Shown here piece by piece: positions 13,001-23,510 of a DNA stretch of 64,000 nucleotides. Position 1 is the first letter of the stretch, and each line of letters starts with the position of its first letter. The notes under the pieces were generated by a model. It worked only from the letters and a program-made list of their open reading frames with translations. It did no database searches and was not told the DNA's origin. The DNA is from Micrasema longulum. Its lineage: Eukaryota; Arthropoda; Insecta; Trichoptera; Brachycentridae. The translations under genes were made by a program, and so were the position numbers. The stretch lies in NCBI GenBank assembly GCA_022494885.1, contig JAGVSM010002739.1, positions 186,001 through 250,000 of the forward strand. The letters run 5' to 3'.

Positions 13001-16000
13001 ACTGAAAGTGGTACCTATTGCTAAAATTTGGAATGCAAAAAGTTACAGTTTCTTATCCTGTAGTTTAGTATGTGACAGGCGCTTACAATGACTATCATCA
13101 GTTGGATGCTATTTAAACAGGACTCAACTTTGAGAGCAGTATCCAACGAATATTATCAAGGCCAGCAGAGATATTTATTACGTATGTTGACATAGAAAAT
13201 ACGCATATTGTCTGACTATCTTGCAAAACTCCAATCTCCAAAAACAAAAATTTTACAGGGTGAAAAAACAGTATACAGTAGACGCTCTCTTAACCGGCGC
13301 CGCTTTAACCGGCCTCTTCTAGGAATGCCTCTTTTGGGGTGACGTGTGGCTTTTTCCTATTCATATTTTTTACAGTTTGTGAAATGTTAATTTTTAATGT
13401 GTGAGTTTCTAATACAGAATAAAAGTTCTGTTTTCTTAGTGTTTTGAAAAAATGGTGTTTTTTTTCTTCCTTGCGAAAGTGTTTTTTTTTCATGTGTTTT
13501 CACTACCTTCTCTTTAACCGGCTTTTTTGTTATCCGGCCCTGGGTCGGTCCCGTCAAGGCCGGTTAAGAGAGCGTCTACTGTAATTTCAAAAAATTATAC
13601 TGTTTTTTCACCCTCCTGTAAAATTTTTATTTTTGGGGATTGGAGTTTTGCAAGTTAGTCAGATGATATGTAGGTATGTATATGTACATACATACTGAAA
13701 ATAATGTTTGAATTTGGGAATCGCGTGCGTCCGAACATTCTTTGTAGAAATTCAAGGAATGTCGATTTGTAGATTTATTTATATTTAAATTTCTTTTAAT
13801 AACAAAATACTTATTCTTTAACAATTTCCAAGGGATGCGCCGCATCATCAGTATGTATGGGCAGAACACGCCTGGTATGCGGATAATTATTTATTTTGGT
13901 GCTAGTCCATAAGCCCTTTAAATGAATAAACATCTATATTTCCTCTTCAAAATGTTCTCCATCTCTGATAATGATCAACTCCACAGGGGGTGAAATCCAG
14001 TACATTTCTACCAACATTTGAATATGCTCAGAATAGATTTGGATCTGGTAGTCACAGGCACACTATGAAAACTTGTTGAAATGTTGAAACTATTAATGCA
14101 CACTTTAAATTGCTTCTGACGAGTGAACCTTTTATATGCTTAATGTAACAAAATGTAAAGTATAGCATTATTATTGGTATGTATCCAATAAAATTTTGCC
14201 AAAATCATTCCCAAGATTGTTGATAGTAACTGATCATAGGGAGTGGTTATGCTAAAAACCATCATTCAAAAGTTTAGAGTAAAAGCTCTGACATAAATTA
14301 AATAATAATTATCCTCGCATTATTAATTATTTTTCACAAAAAAACAAACAAACCATCGCGCGTTTCTCCATAGGGGTAAGCAGAGAGGATTGAATGCCAT
14401 ATCACTCTGTCTTTGCATACAGACCTCGCTTCTTCTTCATTCATACATCTTCTCATGCACGCAAGCTGATTATTCAGACTTCATTATACAACTTATTTAT
14501 TATAGGTGACTAATGCTTCTCTTAATCCATTTATGATTGTCACTCATGCTAGGACCCATTAAAATAATGCAAATTGTAAACATTTATTTACCCATGTCAA
14601 AAAGGTTATTAAAATTCCAAAATTACTTTTCAGATTTAAGATATGTATTGAATATTTAGGTATATCAAAATATTCCGTATATTATGTGCTAATGTATTCA
14701 CAAGCTTAAAACGGAAATATTAAAATAATTGGTGTCTGTTGTCACACGGGTCTTTTGGAATGATTAATAATTATTATTTGCACAACTTTGCTTCTGCCAT
14801 TTTCCTATTGATGGCTTTAGCGGTAAGTAGTGGTCAAAATAAATAGATCATACACGTCATGCAATAAACTTGGGCATCTATCAACATAACCTCATACAAA
14901 CATTAGTTGATTTGTGTCTGCATCATAATGTTATTCTCAATGGAAAATTCTCATTGTTTACAAGAGGTTTTAATTTTCTGCTTGAATATGAAGAAATCTG
15001 CGACTGAGACTCGTAGAATGCTCTCAAATACTTATAGTGAGACCTCTATTAAAGAAATAACATATCGTGAATGGTTTTAACGCTCCTAACCGCCGCCATA
15101 ACGCTGGAAGAGGGAAGATTTTCGAAGATTCGGAATTGGAGGCATTACTTGAAGACTCGTGTCAAAGTCAAGAAGAATTGGCAAAATCATTGGAAGTGAC
15201 TCAACAAGCTATTTTGAAAACCGTGGGAATGATTCAGAAGCAAGGAAATTGGATGCTGTAATTTTGTGCAATAAATTGGGTGAAAGTGGTCAAGATATAC
15301 TTACGTATTCTTCAGACATTGCTCCCTCTGACTATCACTTATTTCGATCAATGGCACACGGCCTGGCTGACTAGCACTACCGGTTTTATAAAGAAGTAAA
15401 AAATTGGATCGCTTCAAAACTTGTACCCTACCCGAAAGATGGGAGAAAGTAGTGGCCAGCGATGGATAATTATTATTATTAGTTATTTTCATTGTGCATT
15501 TTGTAATGTAAATAATGTAGATGTACATATATACCTAGTTTTTAAAACTGTCTGAATATTTTGTTAATTATCTCTGTTTATTAAGTTACTCTTCTTTGTT
15601 TATTCTCAAATGTAAAAACATTTCAAAAAAGTATATTATTATGTGTCCTCGGCACGGGTAATCCCAGTGAGGTCACATTATTTTGATTATTTATTATAGT
15701 TTTTAAAATAAATAAAAATAAAATACTAGGCGGAAGCAAAGTTGTAAACTTATGTTTGAAGACCTGTTTAACCGGATGTGTCTTAAATGTATTTTTATTG
15801 ATAGCTTGTATGTCTGTGTTTTCCAGAAATTAAAGTGCTTGCTGATTAACATGAATTCTTAATCAAAGTGTTATTTCAATAATAAATAAATATGTATATC
15901 TAGATTTGAAGTTTTCAAAAACAGAACACATGTTTAGTTTTAGAAAAATTTCTATCAGTCAATTCCTGCCTAAATATTTTAAAAGACAACATCATTTTAC

Positions 16001-16807
16001 AAAAGGATGTTATTGTTTAATAATAAACGTATGAAATGTAGAATTGTTAATCATTGATTTGATTTTTTGTATCTTTATAGGGAAAATTAGTTAAAGGGAT
16101 GGGAGGTGCCATGGATTTAGTAGCTGCTCCAGGAACTAAAGTAATTGTTACTATGGAACATACATCTAAAGATGGGAGCCATAAAATACTCCCTCAGTGT
16201 AACTTGCCATTGACAGGAAAAAACTGTGTCAACACTATCATCACTGAAAAGGTTTCCATGAATCATAAATACAAAATATAACTAAATTTGTTGCAACAGA
16301 GAGAAAACACTTTTGAAAAGTTAATATGGAAGTCTAGTCATTTACAGGGCTTACTACCTGTCATTGGCTGATTTAGGTGGCCACTTTACACACTGTGGTG
16401 TAGAACATTTGATTTGTTTTTTAAATATTAATTTTATATAACATTGCATTTTTTAATACATTTTTCATTTCCTTGTTTTTTTTGCCACTCCCTTGTAAAG
16501 TGTAAAAAGGGGGTTTCCCCGTAATTTTTAATCAACATGTCTTACGAAGACTTGTCATATGTGCGCAGTAGTATTATCCTGTAAAGCCAAACTTAAACTG
16601 AAATAAAAAATAATTAATTGCAGGCAATCATTTTAAACATTTATTTTTACTATCCATTTTTCTTTTCAGGCTGTATTTGATGTAGACTCAGAAAAGGGAC
16701 TGACTTTAATAGAATTGGCTGAAGGTGTAACTGTAGAAGAAATAATAATGTCAACAGGGTGTGAATTTGAGGTGTCTCCAGAACTGAAACCAATGCAACA
16801 GGTGTGA
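4086..16807 (+). CDS. OXCT1: Succinyl-CoA:3-ketoacid CoA-transferase, mitochondrial (SCOT/OXCT1)
   Basis: This enzyme moves CoA from succinyl-CoA to acetoacetate, the committed step of ketone-body use in the mitochondrial matrix. Ten coding exons join in phase: 4086-4160, 4512-4704, 7116-7234, 9248-9388, 9640-9910, 10027-10176, 12444-12599, 12710-12831, 16081-16251 and 16670-16807, giving 511 aa against about 520 in vertebrates. The start [14 protein letters not shown] is basic and acid-free, as expected for a matrix presequence. Subunit-A-like residues 30-290 include [14 protein letters not shown] and the [17 protein letters not shown] block. The subunit-B-like half carries [12 protein letters not shown]; by family knowledge Glu337 is the nucleophile that forms the glutamyl-CoA thioester. 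The C-terminus ends STGCEF..PMQQV. Exon 3 uses a GTCTGA donor, a weak but legal site. All key residues are intact. Introns hold SINEs, an RTE fragment, a pogo MITE and a mariner relic. Confidence 0.96.
5085..5215 (+). repeat. tRNA-derived SINE, family A (in SCOT intron 2)
   Basis: The head has A-box-like 'tcctgtggctagtgtc' and B-box-like 'gtggttcgaatcccac', the two internal RNA polymerase III elements of tRNA-derived SINEs. The body following it ('ctaatagtgagttttttac') recurs in reverse at 36170-36305. Other copies lie at 20905-20970 and 30165-30310. The head does not fold as a standard tRNA, so this is not called a tRNA gene. Confidence 0.75.
5405..6055 (-). mobile_element. RTE-like retrotransposon, reverse transcriptase C-terminus (decayed)
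   Basis: On the minus strand, broken frames read ETWTVRA, then [16 protein letters not shown], then [17 protein letters not shown] and [19 protein letters not shown]. These are the order and spacing of the tail of RTE/BovB-class reverse transcriptases (the FExWxxRR block followed by a GRPxxRWxDxI block and A-DRxxWRxLI). At least two frameshifts or stops break it. The 3' end runs into a CTT-rich tract at 5430, as RTE elements end in short tandem repeats. Confidence 0.75.
8765..8955 (+). repeat. tRNA-derived SINE, family C (in SCOT intron 3)
   Basis: The head has 'tggtgtagtggtcaagacgc' (A box) and 'ggttcgattcccggt' (B box) and could be mistaken for a tRNA gene. It is followed by about 100 bp of unrelated body and a tail of AAT repeats near 8945-8957, the layout of a SINE. 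The anticodon arm region does not give a clean cloverleaf by eye. Confidence 0.7.
10495..10650 (-). mobile_element. RTE-like retrotransposon tail fragment (in SCOT intron 6)
   Basis: The minus strand reads [20 protein letters not shown] and on to [16 protein letters not shown], the basic GRPRxRWxDDV block and AxxRxxWR block at the end of RTE-type reverse transcriptases. It ends in a CTT-rich tract at 10501-10513. Only about 50 codons remain. Confidence 0.6.
10855..11250. repeat. Degenerate AT-rich repeats of a gtaaaaac-type unit
   Basis: Units close to 'tagtaaaaaca' recur irregularly across about 400 bp, with very few G or C bases. The long open frame on the minus strand here is rich in F, Y and L only because of this composition. 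No coding role is supported. Confidence 0.6.
11335..12045 (-). mobile_element. Jockey/CR1-like reverse transcriptase fragment (in SCOT intron 6)
   Basis: The minus strand reads [21 protein letters not shown] (shown in part: [17 protein letters not shown]), then [20 protein letters not shown] and [14 protein letters not shown]. This is the C-terminal part of a non-LTR reverse transcriptase: the YLGV-D-LxWxxHI block, the YxALxxSxLxYGIxxWG block and the LQKxxxRxIxxK block. The following frame toward 11335 is broken. Upstream catalytic motifs are absent, so it is a 5'-truncated insertion. Confidence 0.75.
13211..13663. repeat. Long palindromic element split by a pogo-like MITE
   Basis: The left arm 13211-13275 ('tctgactatcttgcaaaact' onward) is the near-perfect reverse complement of the right arm 13583-13663 ('gcaagttagtcaga' at its end). 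The two arms of about 65-75 bp would form a hairpin if the 306-bp MITE at 13276-13581 were removed. The inner ends carry 'gtgaaaaaacagtata' on the left and its complement on the right. No target duplication was resolved for the outer element. Confidence 0.75.
13276..13581. mobile_element. Pogo-like MITE, 306 bp, with perfect terminal repeats
   Basis: The terminal inverted repeats are identical over about 23 bp, starting CAGTAGACGCTCTCTTAACC at each end. The element is flanked by TA at 13274-13275 and 13582-13583. CAGT ends and TA duplication fit the pogo/Tigger group by established knowledge. It carries no transposase, so it would be mobilised in trans. The perfect ends suggest a fairly recent insertion compared with its neighbours. 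Confidence 0.85.
14776..15750 (+). mobile_element. Internally deleted mariner element
   Basis: Terminal repeats ACAACTTTGCTTCTGCC at 14782-14798 and its complement at 15729-15745 match at 16 of 17 positions. Between them, frames starting near 15067 read [19 protein letters not shown] then [16 protein letters not shown] and MIQKQGNW, the mariner DNA-binding region. After a deletion that removes most of the catalytic core, they resume with [21 protein letters not shown], the block before the last catalytic Asp, and end ERWEKVVAS near 15450. The transposase is not functional. It lies in SCOT intron 8. Confidence 0.85.
16285..16405 (-). repeat. Family G hairpin repeat fragment
   Basis: Partial copy with 'gttgcaacagagag' and 'tgtcattggctgatttaggt', matching the copies at 3545 and 58685. 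It lies in the last SCOT intron. Confidence 0.55.
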
Positions 16808-17040
16808 GCAAGTAACACCAGTACCTAAATGCACTTTCGACACGAAATGAAATTTTGAGTTGTTTTTAATATTTTTGCCATGTTTAAGATTTGAATTTGA
16901 ATCAAACAGTAACTAATGTAACATATTGACAATACTGTAACCAGCACCGGATTGTGTAACATGGAACAAAGCGAGATTCATTAGATGAAATTGCCAGTGT
17001 CTTTTTAAATGATATTTTTATAACAATGTAAAAAATATTG

Positions 17041-17153
17041 TAATTAAATATAGGAATGTATTATAATTAAATATAGGAATGTATTATAATTAAATATAGG
17101 AATGTATTATAATTAAATATAGGAATGTATTATAATTAAATATAGGAATGTAT
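17041..17153. repeat. 23-bp tandem repeat, nearly five copies
   Basis: The unit TAATTAAATATAGGAATGTAT plus two bases is repeated at 17041, 17064, 17087, 17110 and 17133 with almost no mismatches. It lies about 230 bp past the SCOT stop codon, so it may be in the 3' UTR. The uniformity suggests recent expansion and length variation between individuals. Confidence 0.9.
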
Positions 17154-17179
17154 GCATGTGTAATACATATAAATATAAT

Positions 17180-17730
17180 GTACGAGGGTTTTTTTTTTGT
17201 ATTTGTGGAATGAGGCAGTAAGTGATAAACATTTATTTCTTTTTGTATCCTCCCTGTAAGTGAAAAAAATCATTGAATTCTGCAGAAGCGTTCAATTGCA
17301 ATGAGAGTGAGAAACAAGTTCAGTCGATAAGTTCTGCCCTTTAGTGAGTTGCCTTCCTGGAAACAGGAAATCTATCACAACACTCTACCACTGGTTGATT
17401 AAAGAATCAACCAACGTCACAAGTTCTAAAGAGAAGTTCAGTTCTAAAGAGAACTTGTGACGTAGTATATTTTATTAAAATAATTTTTATTTACATTCTT
17501 TTTACGGCATGTAAGAAAAATAAATTTACATCCAATTTCCCGTAGCCCTGAACTTTCTCATTGCTTAATTATTTGACAAATGGATCTTTCATTTTTTTGT
17601 GTTTTGATGTCACTTGGTCTTCCATGTTGTTCATTGTCTTCAAGCGACTCTAAACATTGCTTTAATAGTTGGTTCCACTTATACACAATTGTTTTACCAG
17701 GTCAAGTGCCACCATGAACTGCTACTGTTT
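17180..17730 (-). mobile_element. Possible mariner-like element remnant
   Basis: On the minus strand, 17550-17710 reads VYKWNQLLKQCLESLEDNEQ then GRPSDIKTQKN and ICQIIKQ, like the helix-turn-helix linker of mariner-family transposases (the W..F.EG...ED..R.GRPS block). No catalytic part was seen. A perfect 12-bp inverted repeat, acgtcacaagtt and aacttgtgacgt, lies inside at 17415-17465. Confidence 0.35.
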
Positions 17731-17934
17731 AATTTTTTTTGTAAATAAACTTTTTATAAGAATTTAATTACTGCACGGAATCCAATTTTAGACATTAAAA
17801 ATAATTATTATGAATTTTATAAAATTTGTATTTGAAGCACTGCATAACTTTGTGGTTATTCATTATAATAAAAAAATAAAAATTTGGATTTAATATTTTG
17901 TACACAGTCAAAATGAAAAAGAATAAGATGCATT

Positions 17935-18005
17935 GCTTAGTTATACCTTGATAAAGAAGCTTGTATAGCTTCAAAACCGGTTGGTAAAAAAAAGTTGTTA
18001 AAAAA
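17935..18005 (+). repeat. Dispersed repeat with hammerhead-like core
   Basis: The stretch 'ccttgataaagaagcttg' followed by 'tatagcttcaaaaccgg' has a strong 6-bp stem GAAGCT/AGCTTC between a TTGATAA block and an (A/G)AAAC block. These sit where a hammerhead ribozyme has CUGAUGA and GAAAC. A second copy lies in reverse at 35680-35760. The catalytic C and G of the first block are changed, so activity is doubtful. The resemblance is by eye only. Confidence 0.35.
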
Positions 18006-18094
18006 TTTGTATTAAAAACGAAAATATATATAAAAAGATACCTACATGAAAAAAAAAAAAATTAAAAATAACTGCTGTTTTTCAATGAGGAGAT

Positions 18095-18545
18095 AAGGCT
18101 TGTACATATCAACTTTAAAAAGTACATTATGTTATACATATTAAAGGATGAGGAATGTGGAAACAGACAATGAGTTTGGAAGGAGAGAGAAAGAGCAACC
18201 AAGGAAAGAAAAGGTATTCAGGATTCTGAGGATATATAGTTATGTTTCAGGTATTTTTTGAAAGTGGCTAGAGAAGGTGCATTTTTTATATGAAGAAGTA
18301 GCTCATTCCAAAATCTAGCACCTTAAATAGCTAAATAATGATGTGCTATGTTGAGGAATGGAAACTGTTCTCTCCTGAGAAGAGGGAAGCGAAAGACCGT
18401 GATCAGAAAGTTAAATGAAATTCTCAGTAATATATTTTGGAGTGCAAGTGTTGTGAAGAATATTATAAAGAAGTGAGAGAGATTGAAAGTTCATACACTG
18501 ATAAAAACTAAACCACTTGAGTTCGGAGCGAAAGGGTGATACATG
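18095..18545 (-). mobile_element. CR1-like retrotransposon, 3' end
   Basis: The minus strand near 18260-18340 reads ARFWNELLLHIKNAPSLATF then KKYLKH, the terminal LWNxLPxxIxxxxSLxxFKxxLK signature of CR1/L2/Jockey-type reverse transcriptases. Frames outside it are broken. It is related in type but not identical to the copies at 1785 and 59125. Confidence 0.65.
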
Positions 18546-18679
18546 GTCATTACAATTTAATTGGCATATGCCAGATTCCCGACTTGGTTGATATGAAATA
18601 TTTATTTAAAAGGGTGTTTTCACACTATAATATTTTAGAAGTAGTATTATTCTAGAATATTTTATAGTAGAGGTAGTAA

Positions 18680-19020
18680 AAAAATTTTACTGCTGTTTTA
18701 AAACATCTTCCCTCCCAAAACACCTAAAACAGTTTCACGAAAATAAATTGAATCGTTTGAAAAAAAAAGTAAATGACCAGGCGATGTAAATAAAAAATAT
18801 ATTTTAAGTCTGAAGTCTCCCCGGTTCATCTCCACTCCACCCCACATCCCCGCAGCCCCATACCCTCGTCCATCCGTATCTTGAAAACATAATTTTAAAC
18901 AGCACAAAGTCGTTACCGTTGTTAAAGAACACCAAAAACTAAAAGTGTTTCCACAACGGAGTAGCAAATTAAACTGAAAATATGTCTTAACCAGTTGCAA
19001 CCAGTTGCTACAATTCACTC
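18680..19020 (-). repeat. Repeat H, copy without insertion
   Basis: This segment matches 58240-58980 in the opposite orientation. Shared blocks are 'ctgctgttttaaaaca', 'aaacagtttcac', a C/G-rich middle block, 'aaacagcacaaagtcgt' and 'tccacaacggag'. The copy at 58 kb carries a family G element inside, and this one does not. No protein was recognised. Confidence 0.6.
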
Positions 19021-19951
19021 ATAAAGCATGTTTTCCTAAACTGTATGCTTACTAAAACACAGAGCACGTTAATTTACGATACTTAGAATAAAAGTTCTCA
19101 TGCAAAAATGTTTTTTTTATGTATCATAGAATTAAGAAAAGTCCAAAAGGAGCGTACAATCATATTTTAATACATCGGACTGAATATACATATTTGTTTG
19201 TTTTTTTTTTACCATATATTTATTGAAACAGTATTTTTTTAACATTTTACATGTATTTACTACAGTAAATTGTTTACAATAATTTATCAGATGGCATTAG
19301 CTACTGCCTTTTTGCTTGGAAGGGCAGATTAGGAAACGATATAAGTGAAACTACAGATGAAATTAAATGATAATTTTTTTTTTTTTATTATTGAAAAAAT
19401 TGTTAGTAAAATAAGTATAAAATTACATAAGTTTTGTACATACATACTTAATAATAACGTTTTTACTTCTCTAAAAGTGAAAACTTGTGTGCGTTCGTTT
19501 TACATTTCTTGTTTTATATATATATATATACGTTATATTGTACTACTTTGTAAATTCACAATTCATTTTTATTATCTAAAACAGATTCCTCAAAATAAAT
19601 TAAATTGTAAAAAAAATTTTTGAGTTCTACAAAAAACTATATCAAATATTTTTTGTAGAACGCACCAGTAAAGAGTTGTTGAGCAAAAAATACTGTAATA
19701 CGACGCTCACACAGGTTTGCCAAATTAGAAAACATGGATTTTTAAAAAGGTCCTATGTACATATACAACGTATTACATATCCAAAACAGTGACCTTTTGC
19801 AAACAAAAGTCAGAATAATCGGCGTGCGTACATAAGTAATGTATAATAAAGGTGACTTAATTTAATTCTAATAACAAAACACATCCAAAATAACAGGTTT
19901 TGTTTAGCAATAGAATTGTTTTGCAAAATATGTATAGTGTACTGTATGTAA
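19021..19951. other. Gene-free stretch downstream of INTS12
   Basis: AT-rich sequence that probably includes the INTS12 3' UTR (minus strand, from 19951 downward). No other exon or repeat end was recognised. A short (TA)n run lies near 19517-19530. Confidence 0.4.
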
Positions 19952-22900
19952 CTATTTAGAATGTTTACGCTTATTTTCTTGTTGTTTAGCTGCCTTTTTT
20001 TTCATTATTTGTAACCTTTTATCTGCGGATATTATGTTGATGTTAGGCATTACCAGTTTTGAAGGAGTACTTTGTGATGCCGACGTTAATTTAACAGATG
20101 CTGATACTTGTTTATTAGGAGAAGATTTCACCGGTGTAGATGATCCTGATTTAGAACCTGATACACTTCCCAAAGTAAATCCATGAGTAGCAATGAGGCA
20201 GCTTGCGCATTGCCACTCCGATACCATATCGCTCTCTGAAATAACTGGTTTATGACAATCCTGTAAAAAGAAGATATGTTAGATTATTATTATTCTTTGG
20301 AAAATACTACATATTATTATGCCAATAGAGACATACAAGGCCCTAAATGGCCATTATGATTGTCACCTACAAAAGATGTATCAGTTCATTCCAAGCACAC
20401 ATTTGTAGGGTCATCATTTGAAGCTCTATCTTCCACGATTCCACCTCAACTCCAAAAAATTTACTCTCAAGCAGAGTATGGGTAGTTTCAGACTGAAATG
20501 AACTTTGCCAAACATAGTTGTCCATTTCACATAGTCAACTAATTATATAAAAGCCTGGATGATTTATTAAAGAAACTACAACTTAGTAAATAATGCGTAC
20601 GAGATAAAGGAACACCAGCAAAAACTACTTGCCTATAATCCAATAATCAATAAGAGTAAAATTTAAGGTCAAATGTAATTCTATCCATTCTGTGTAATTC
20701 TGTAATCGAAGATATATGCATGTGAAATTGAATTGATGAATATCTACAGCAAAAAAATCTAAATGATCGGGAAAAAGGGCATATAGCTCACAAGTTCCCG
20801 ATACAGAAGACACAAAACATTTAGCAGTAGAGTTGGCAACAAACACAAAACAACAGAAAAAGACAATTTAGGAAGAAATGGAAACCAATAAATCACATAA
20901 TAGTAAATTGGGCCTTGGTCCCGTGACTAGCGTTGCGGACTCACAGATCAGAGGTCCGAGTTTTCTAACGATTTTCACAATTTTCTAACAATGATTTATT
21001 TACAACTTGTAAAAAAGGTTTTGAAATTTAATTATCATGTTTTACGCATAAAAATTTTAGCCCCTCTAGACCATACAAATTGTATTTTTTCTTTAGCGAC
21101 TACTCTGGGAAGAGAAAGTATTCTTTTTGTGTTTTTTTGTGTATAGTTTATTTTTCCTCCGAGGTGCTTAGGTGAGTAGTATTTAACTTATCTGAACTCA
21201 ATTTAATTTTTGATTGAAGGAGTTTCTGCGGCCAAGAAATTGTCTTTATCCAACTATTTTTAAAAAGTTACAATAATATTATGAAGTTGGGAATCCGGCA
21301 AAAAAGATTTTTCCTTTGACCTTTTATAGGACACCTAGAACAAAATGGTACATAAATATACCACCAGAATTAAGGTATTTATTTTCTAATATTTCATATT
21401 AATAATTAGTCTTATGTCACAAGAATATCATAATAATGTTCACTGGTAGATCAGTTTTGCGCTCGGCTTTTTCAAATGCAATAGGTTTATTATAATATTT
21501 AAAAAGAAAATATTTTATTAGGTTTGCAAAATGTAAATCAACACAAAATATGTGTCTGTAACTGGCGAGTTCTCGTGAAATTGTCTGCTAGATGAGGACC
21601 CAAGTTGAAGCCAACTACAGAAGAATTTTTTCCAATGTCCACTTCAATGTGTTCTCTTTTTTTGGAACTCCACGTATTTCAATTTTTTTTTTCGACTGTA
21701 GATTTCTAAAGTTTTTATTATTATATTTCCATAGTTTTATTTCCAAGTCCTCGATCTTCATTTTTAAATTCTTATTCTCGCTATTGATCTCTTTAAATTT
21801 TCTTCGCTTAATTTGAGATTTAGATAGGAGATTTTAGTATTGGTGCGACATGTATTCCGCAGATTTACTAATATCATGAATATCAGAGATCATTAAACTT
21901 ATTTCCATTTCACATTGCAATTTTTGGAGTAAACGGTTGGAAAATTTTGAAAAATTTTAGCCTAGATATGTATTTCTTAGAGTTTGGATGATGGAAATTA
22001 AATATTATGTATTTAGGACCCATTTTTAAGTATTATATTTATATAGTTGACAGCACCTACAACCAAATCTTAAGAATCTTGCGATACAAAACGATGTCAC
22101 TATTAACTATTACTGCCCTCAATGAATAGGTGTGATAAGTTTGTTTCTAAAGACTGGACAATAATAAATTTATCAAGACATTAGAGCGAATTTTTAGAAT
22201 TTAAAGAGTATAAAAAGAAAGATAACACTCTCAACTGGAGTTCAGAGCCTCTTCTTGTGTTTCATAAGTCACTCACCGGTTTCACTAATATGTGCACTTT
22301 TTGGAAAATAATTCAACTGTGTAAAATTTTAAAATATTACAGTGATTGGATTGTTGTTGCAATTGTATATTTAAGCATGTCTTTAGCTAAGTCTGTGTCC
22401 AGGCGGATGATGAATACAGTTCTGTCTGTGATATAGAACCAGAACCCTGGGTGAGGGTTTTCGACTCGATAGCTGCTGAGAAAATTGAATGCAACAGAAG
22501 TGGTTGGCACATTTGCCTACTATTCTTGAGGTTCTAAGTTCAATTCCTGCAGGGTGGATGTGAAATATTGATTTTAAAGGCTGTTCAAACTTAAATATTT
22601 CATTGTTCCTGGAGTAGCATCTGAAGCGTAAAACTGATCACCTTACCTTCATGAAACAGATGATTAAAATAAACTGCACATGATTTACCAATGCAGTGCC
22701 CTATGCACCACCGTGTGCGGAAAGGGAAATGACGATGATCTTTGTTGAATTGCAAAACAAAATAAAATGAACCAATAAATAAACAAAATTACTATAATAA
22801 CCTGATGATACAACGCGTGGCAAGCATCACACTCCACAAGCCTGTTTCCAGCTTGGACTGCGATTTGCCTGCAAACGGCGCATGTTAGGTCTTCCTCCAA

Positions 22901-23245
22901 TAGCTCAAAGGCTAGTTCATTGTCCATCATACTGGAATCTTCATCCTCCGGACGCTCTGGTATTTGTATCTGCTGAGGACTCTGGGTAGGAACAGGAACC
23001 GTTTTTAAGGTAGATGATTTTAAACCACTTTCACCTTTCTGCTTCTTGTTTTGATAATTATTATCCGAGCGTTCCTCTGCCAAATACTTTTTGGGCAACA
23101 CATTGGCCATAGTCTTGGATGTTCCATATGCATGTCGGATAACCTCATCTAAGAGAAGTCTTACTTGCTCGGTAGAATCTCTAGAACTCGAATGTAAATT
23201 GCGTAAGGCCTGCTTTATTGATGGTTCTAATTCTATAGAAGCCAT
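19952..23245 (-). CDS. INTS12: Integrator complex subunit 12 (PHD finger protein)
   Basis: A subunit of Integrator, the nuclear complex that cleaves snRNA 3' ends and terminates paused RNA polymerase II. Two coding exons, 23245-22802 and 20260-19952 on the minus strand, join in phase 0 as LYHQ|DCHKP and give 250 aa. The N-terminus MASIELEPSIKQALRNLHS is the conserved helix that, by family knowledge, binds other Integrator subunits. A complete C4HC3 PHD finger spans residues 122-169: C122, C125, C139, C142, H147, C150, C166, C169. The intron cuts the finger between His147 and Cys150. The basic tail RLQIMKKKAAKQQENKRKHS matches the family's C-terminal signature. It is much shorter than the human protein (about 460 aa) because the Ser/Pro-rich middle is reduced. 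Start ATG 23245 is followed by the known first residues, so the choice is firm. The 2.5-kb intron holds SINEs and an ORF1 relic. Confidence 0.94.
20905..20970 (+). repeat. SINE family A, truncated copy
   Basis: Only the head remains: 'ggccttggtcccgtgactag' and 'gcggactcacagatcagagg', matching 5085-5160. It lies in the INTS12 intron, on the opposite strand to the gene. Confidence 0.55.
21560..21960 (-). mobile_element. Non-LTR retrotransposon ORF1 coiled-coil fragment
   Basis: The minus strand reads SENKNLKMKIEDLEIKLWKY then SKKKIEIRGVPKK with one or more breaks. A leucine-heptad stretch ending in a (Y/N)S..NNIEIRGVP motif is the hallmark of the ORF1 protein of insect I/Jockey/R1-type elements. 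The upstream part DIHDISKSAEYMSHQYENL is weaker and crosses a stop. It lies in the INTS12 intron in the same orientation as the gene. Confidence 0.6.
22490..22745 (+). repeat. SINE family B (in INTS12 intron)
   Basis: Decayed head 'tggttggcacatttgcctac' followed by a body ending 'ccaatgcagtgccctatgca' near 22690, the complement of the copies at 205-465 and 52240-52490. Its right end lies only about 57 bp from the INTS12 exon 1 donor at 22801, so the intron proximal to that donor is largely SINE-derived. Confidence 0.7.
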
Positions 23246-23510
23246 AATGTGCTTACTGCTGTCTGAAATTACTAATCAAATTATTTTTCATGGATTTCAA
23301 AAAGGAGAAAAATACTTTTTAAGTGCGCAGAGACCTTTCCCGGTTAAATGATTAAAGTATTTTGTGTTTAATTTGATGATAACGAATTTCAACAATGTAA
23401 TGCTATGAATAATAATAATGTGACCCCAGTGAGGTCCCATTATTTTTATTATTGATTATAGTTTGTAAGCGAAAAATATGAATAAATCAAAATAAGATTT
23501 TTTTTAAATA

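Noticed and set aside
18698..19018. 106-aa minus-strand frame
   Set aside because: It lies wholly in repeat H, and the mirrored copy at 58240-58980 does not keep the same frame.
22685..22801. INTS12 frame running 38 codons past LYHQ
   Set aside because: The extension reads into the intron and a SINE. The family sequence continues with DCHKP in the exon at 20260.
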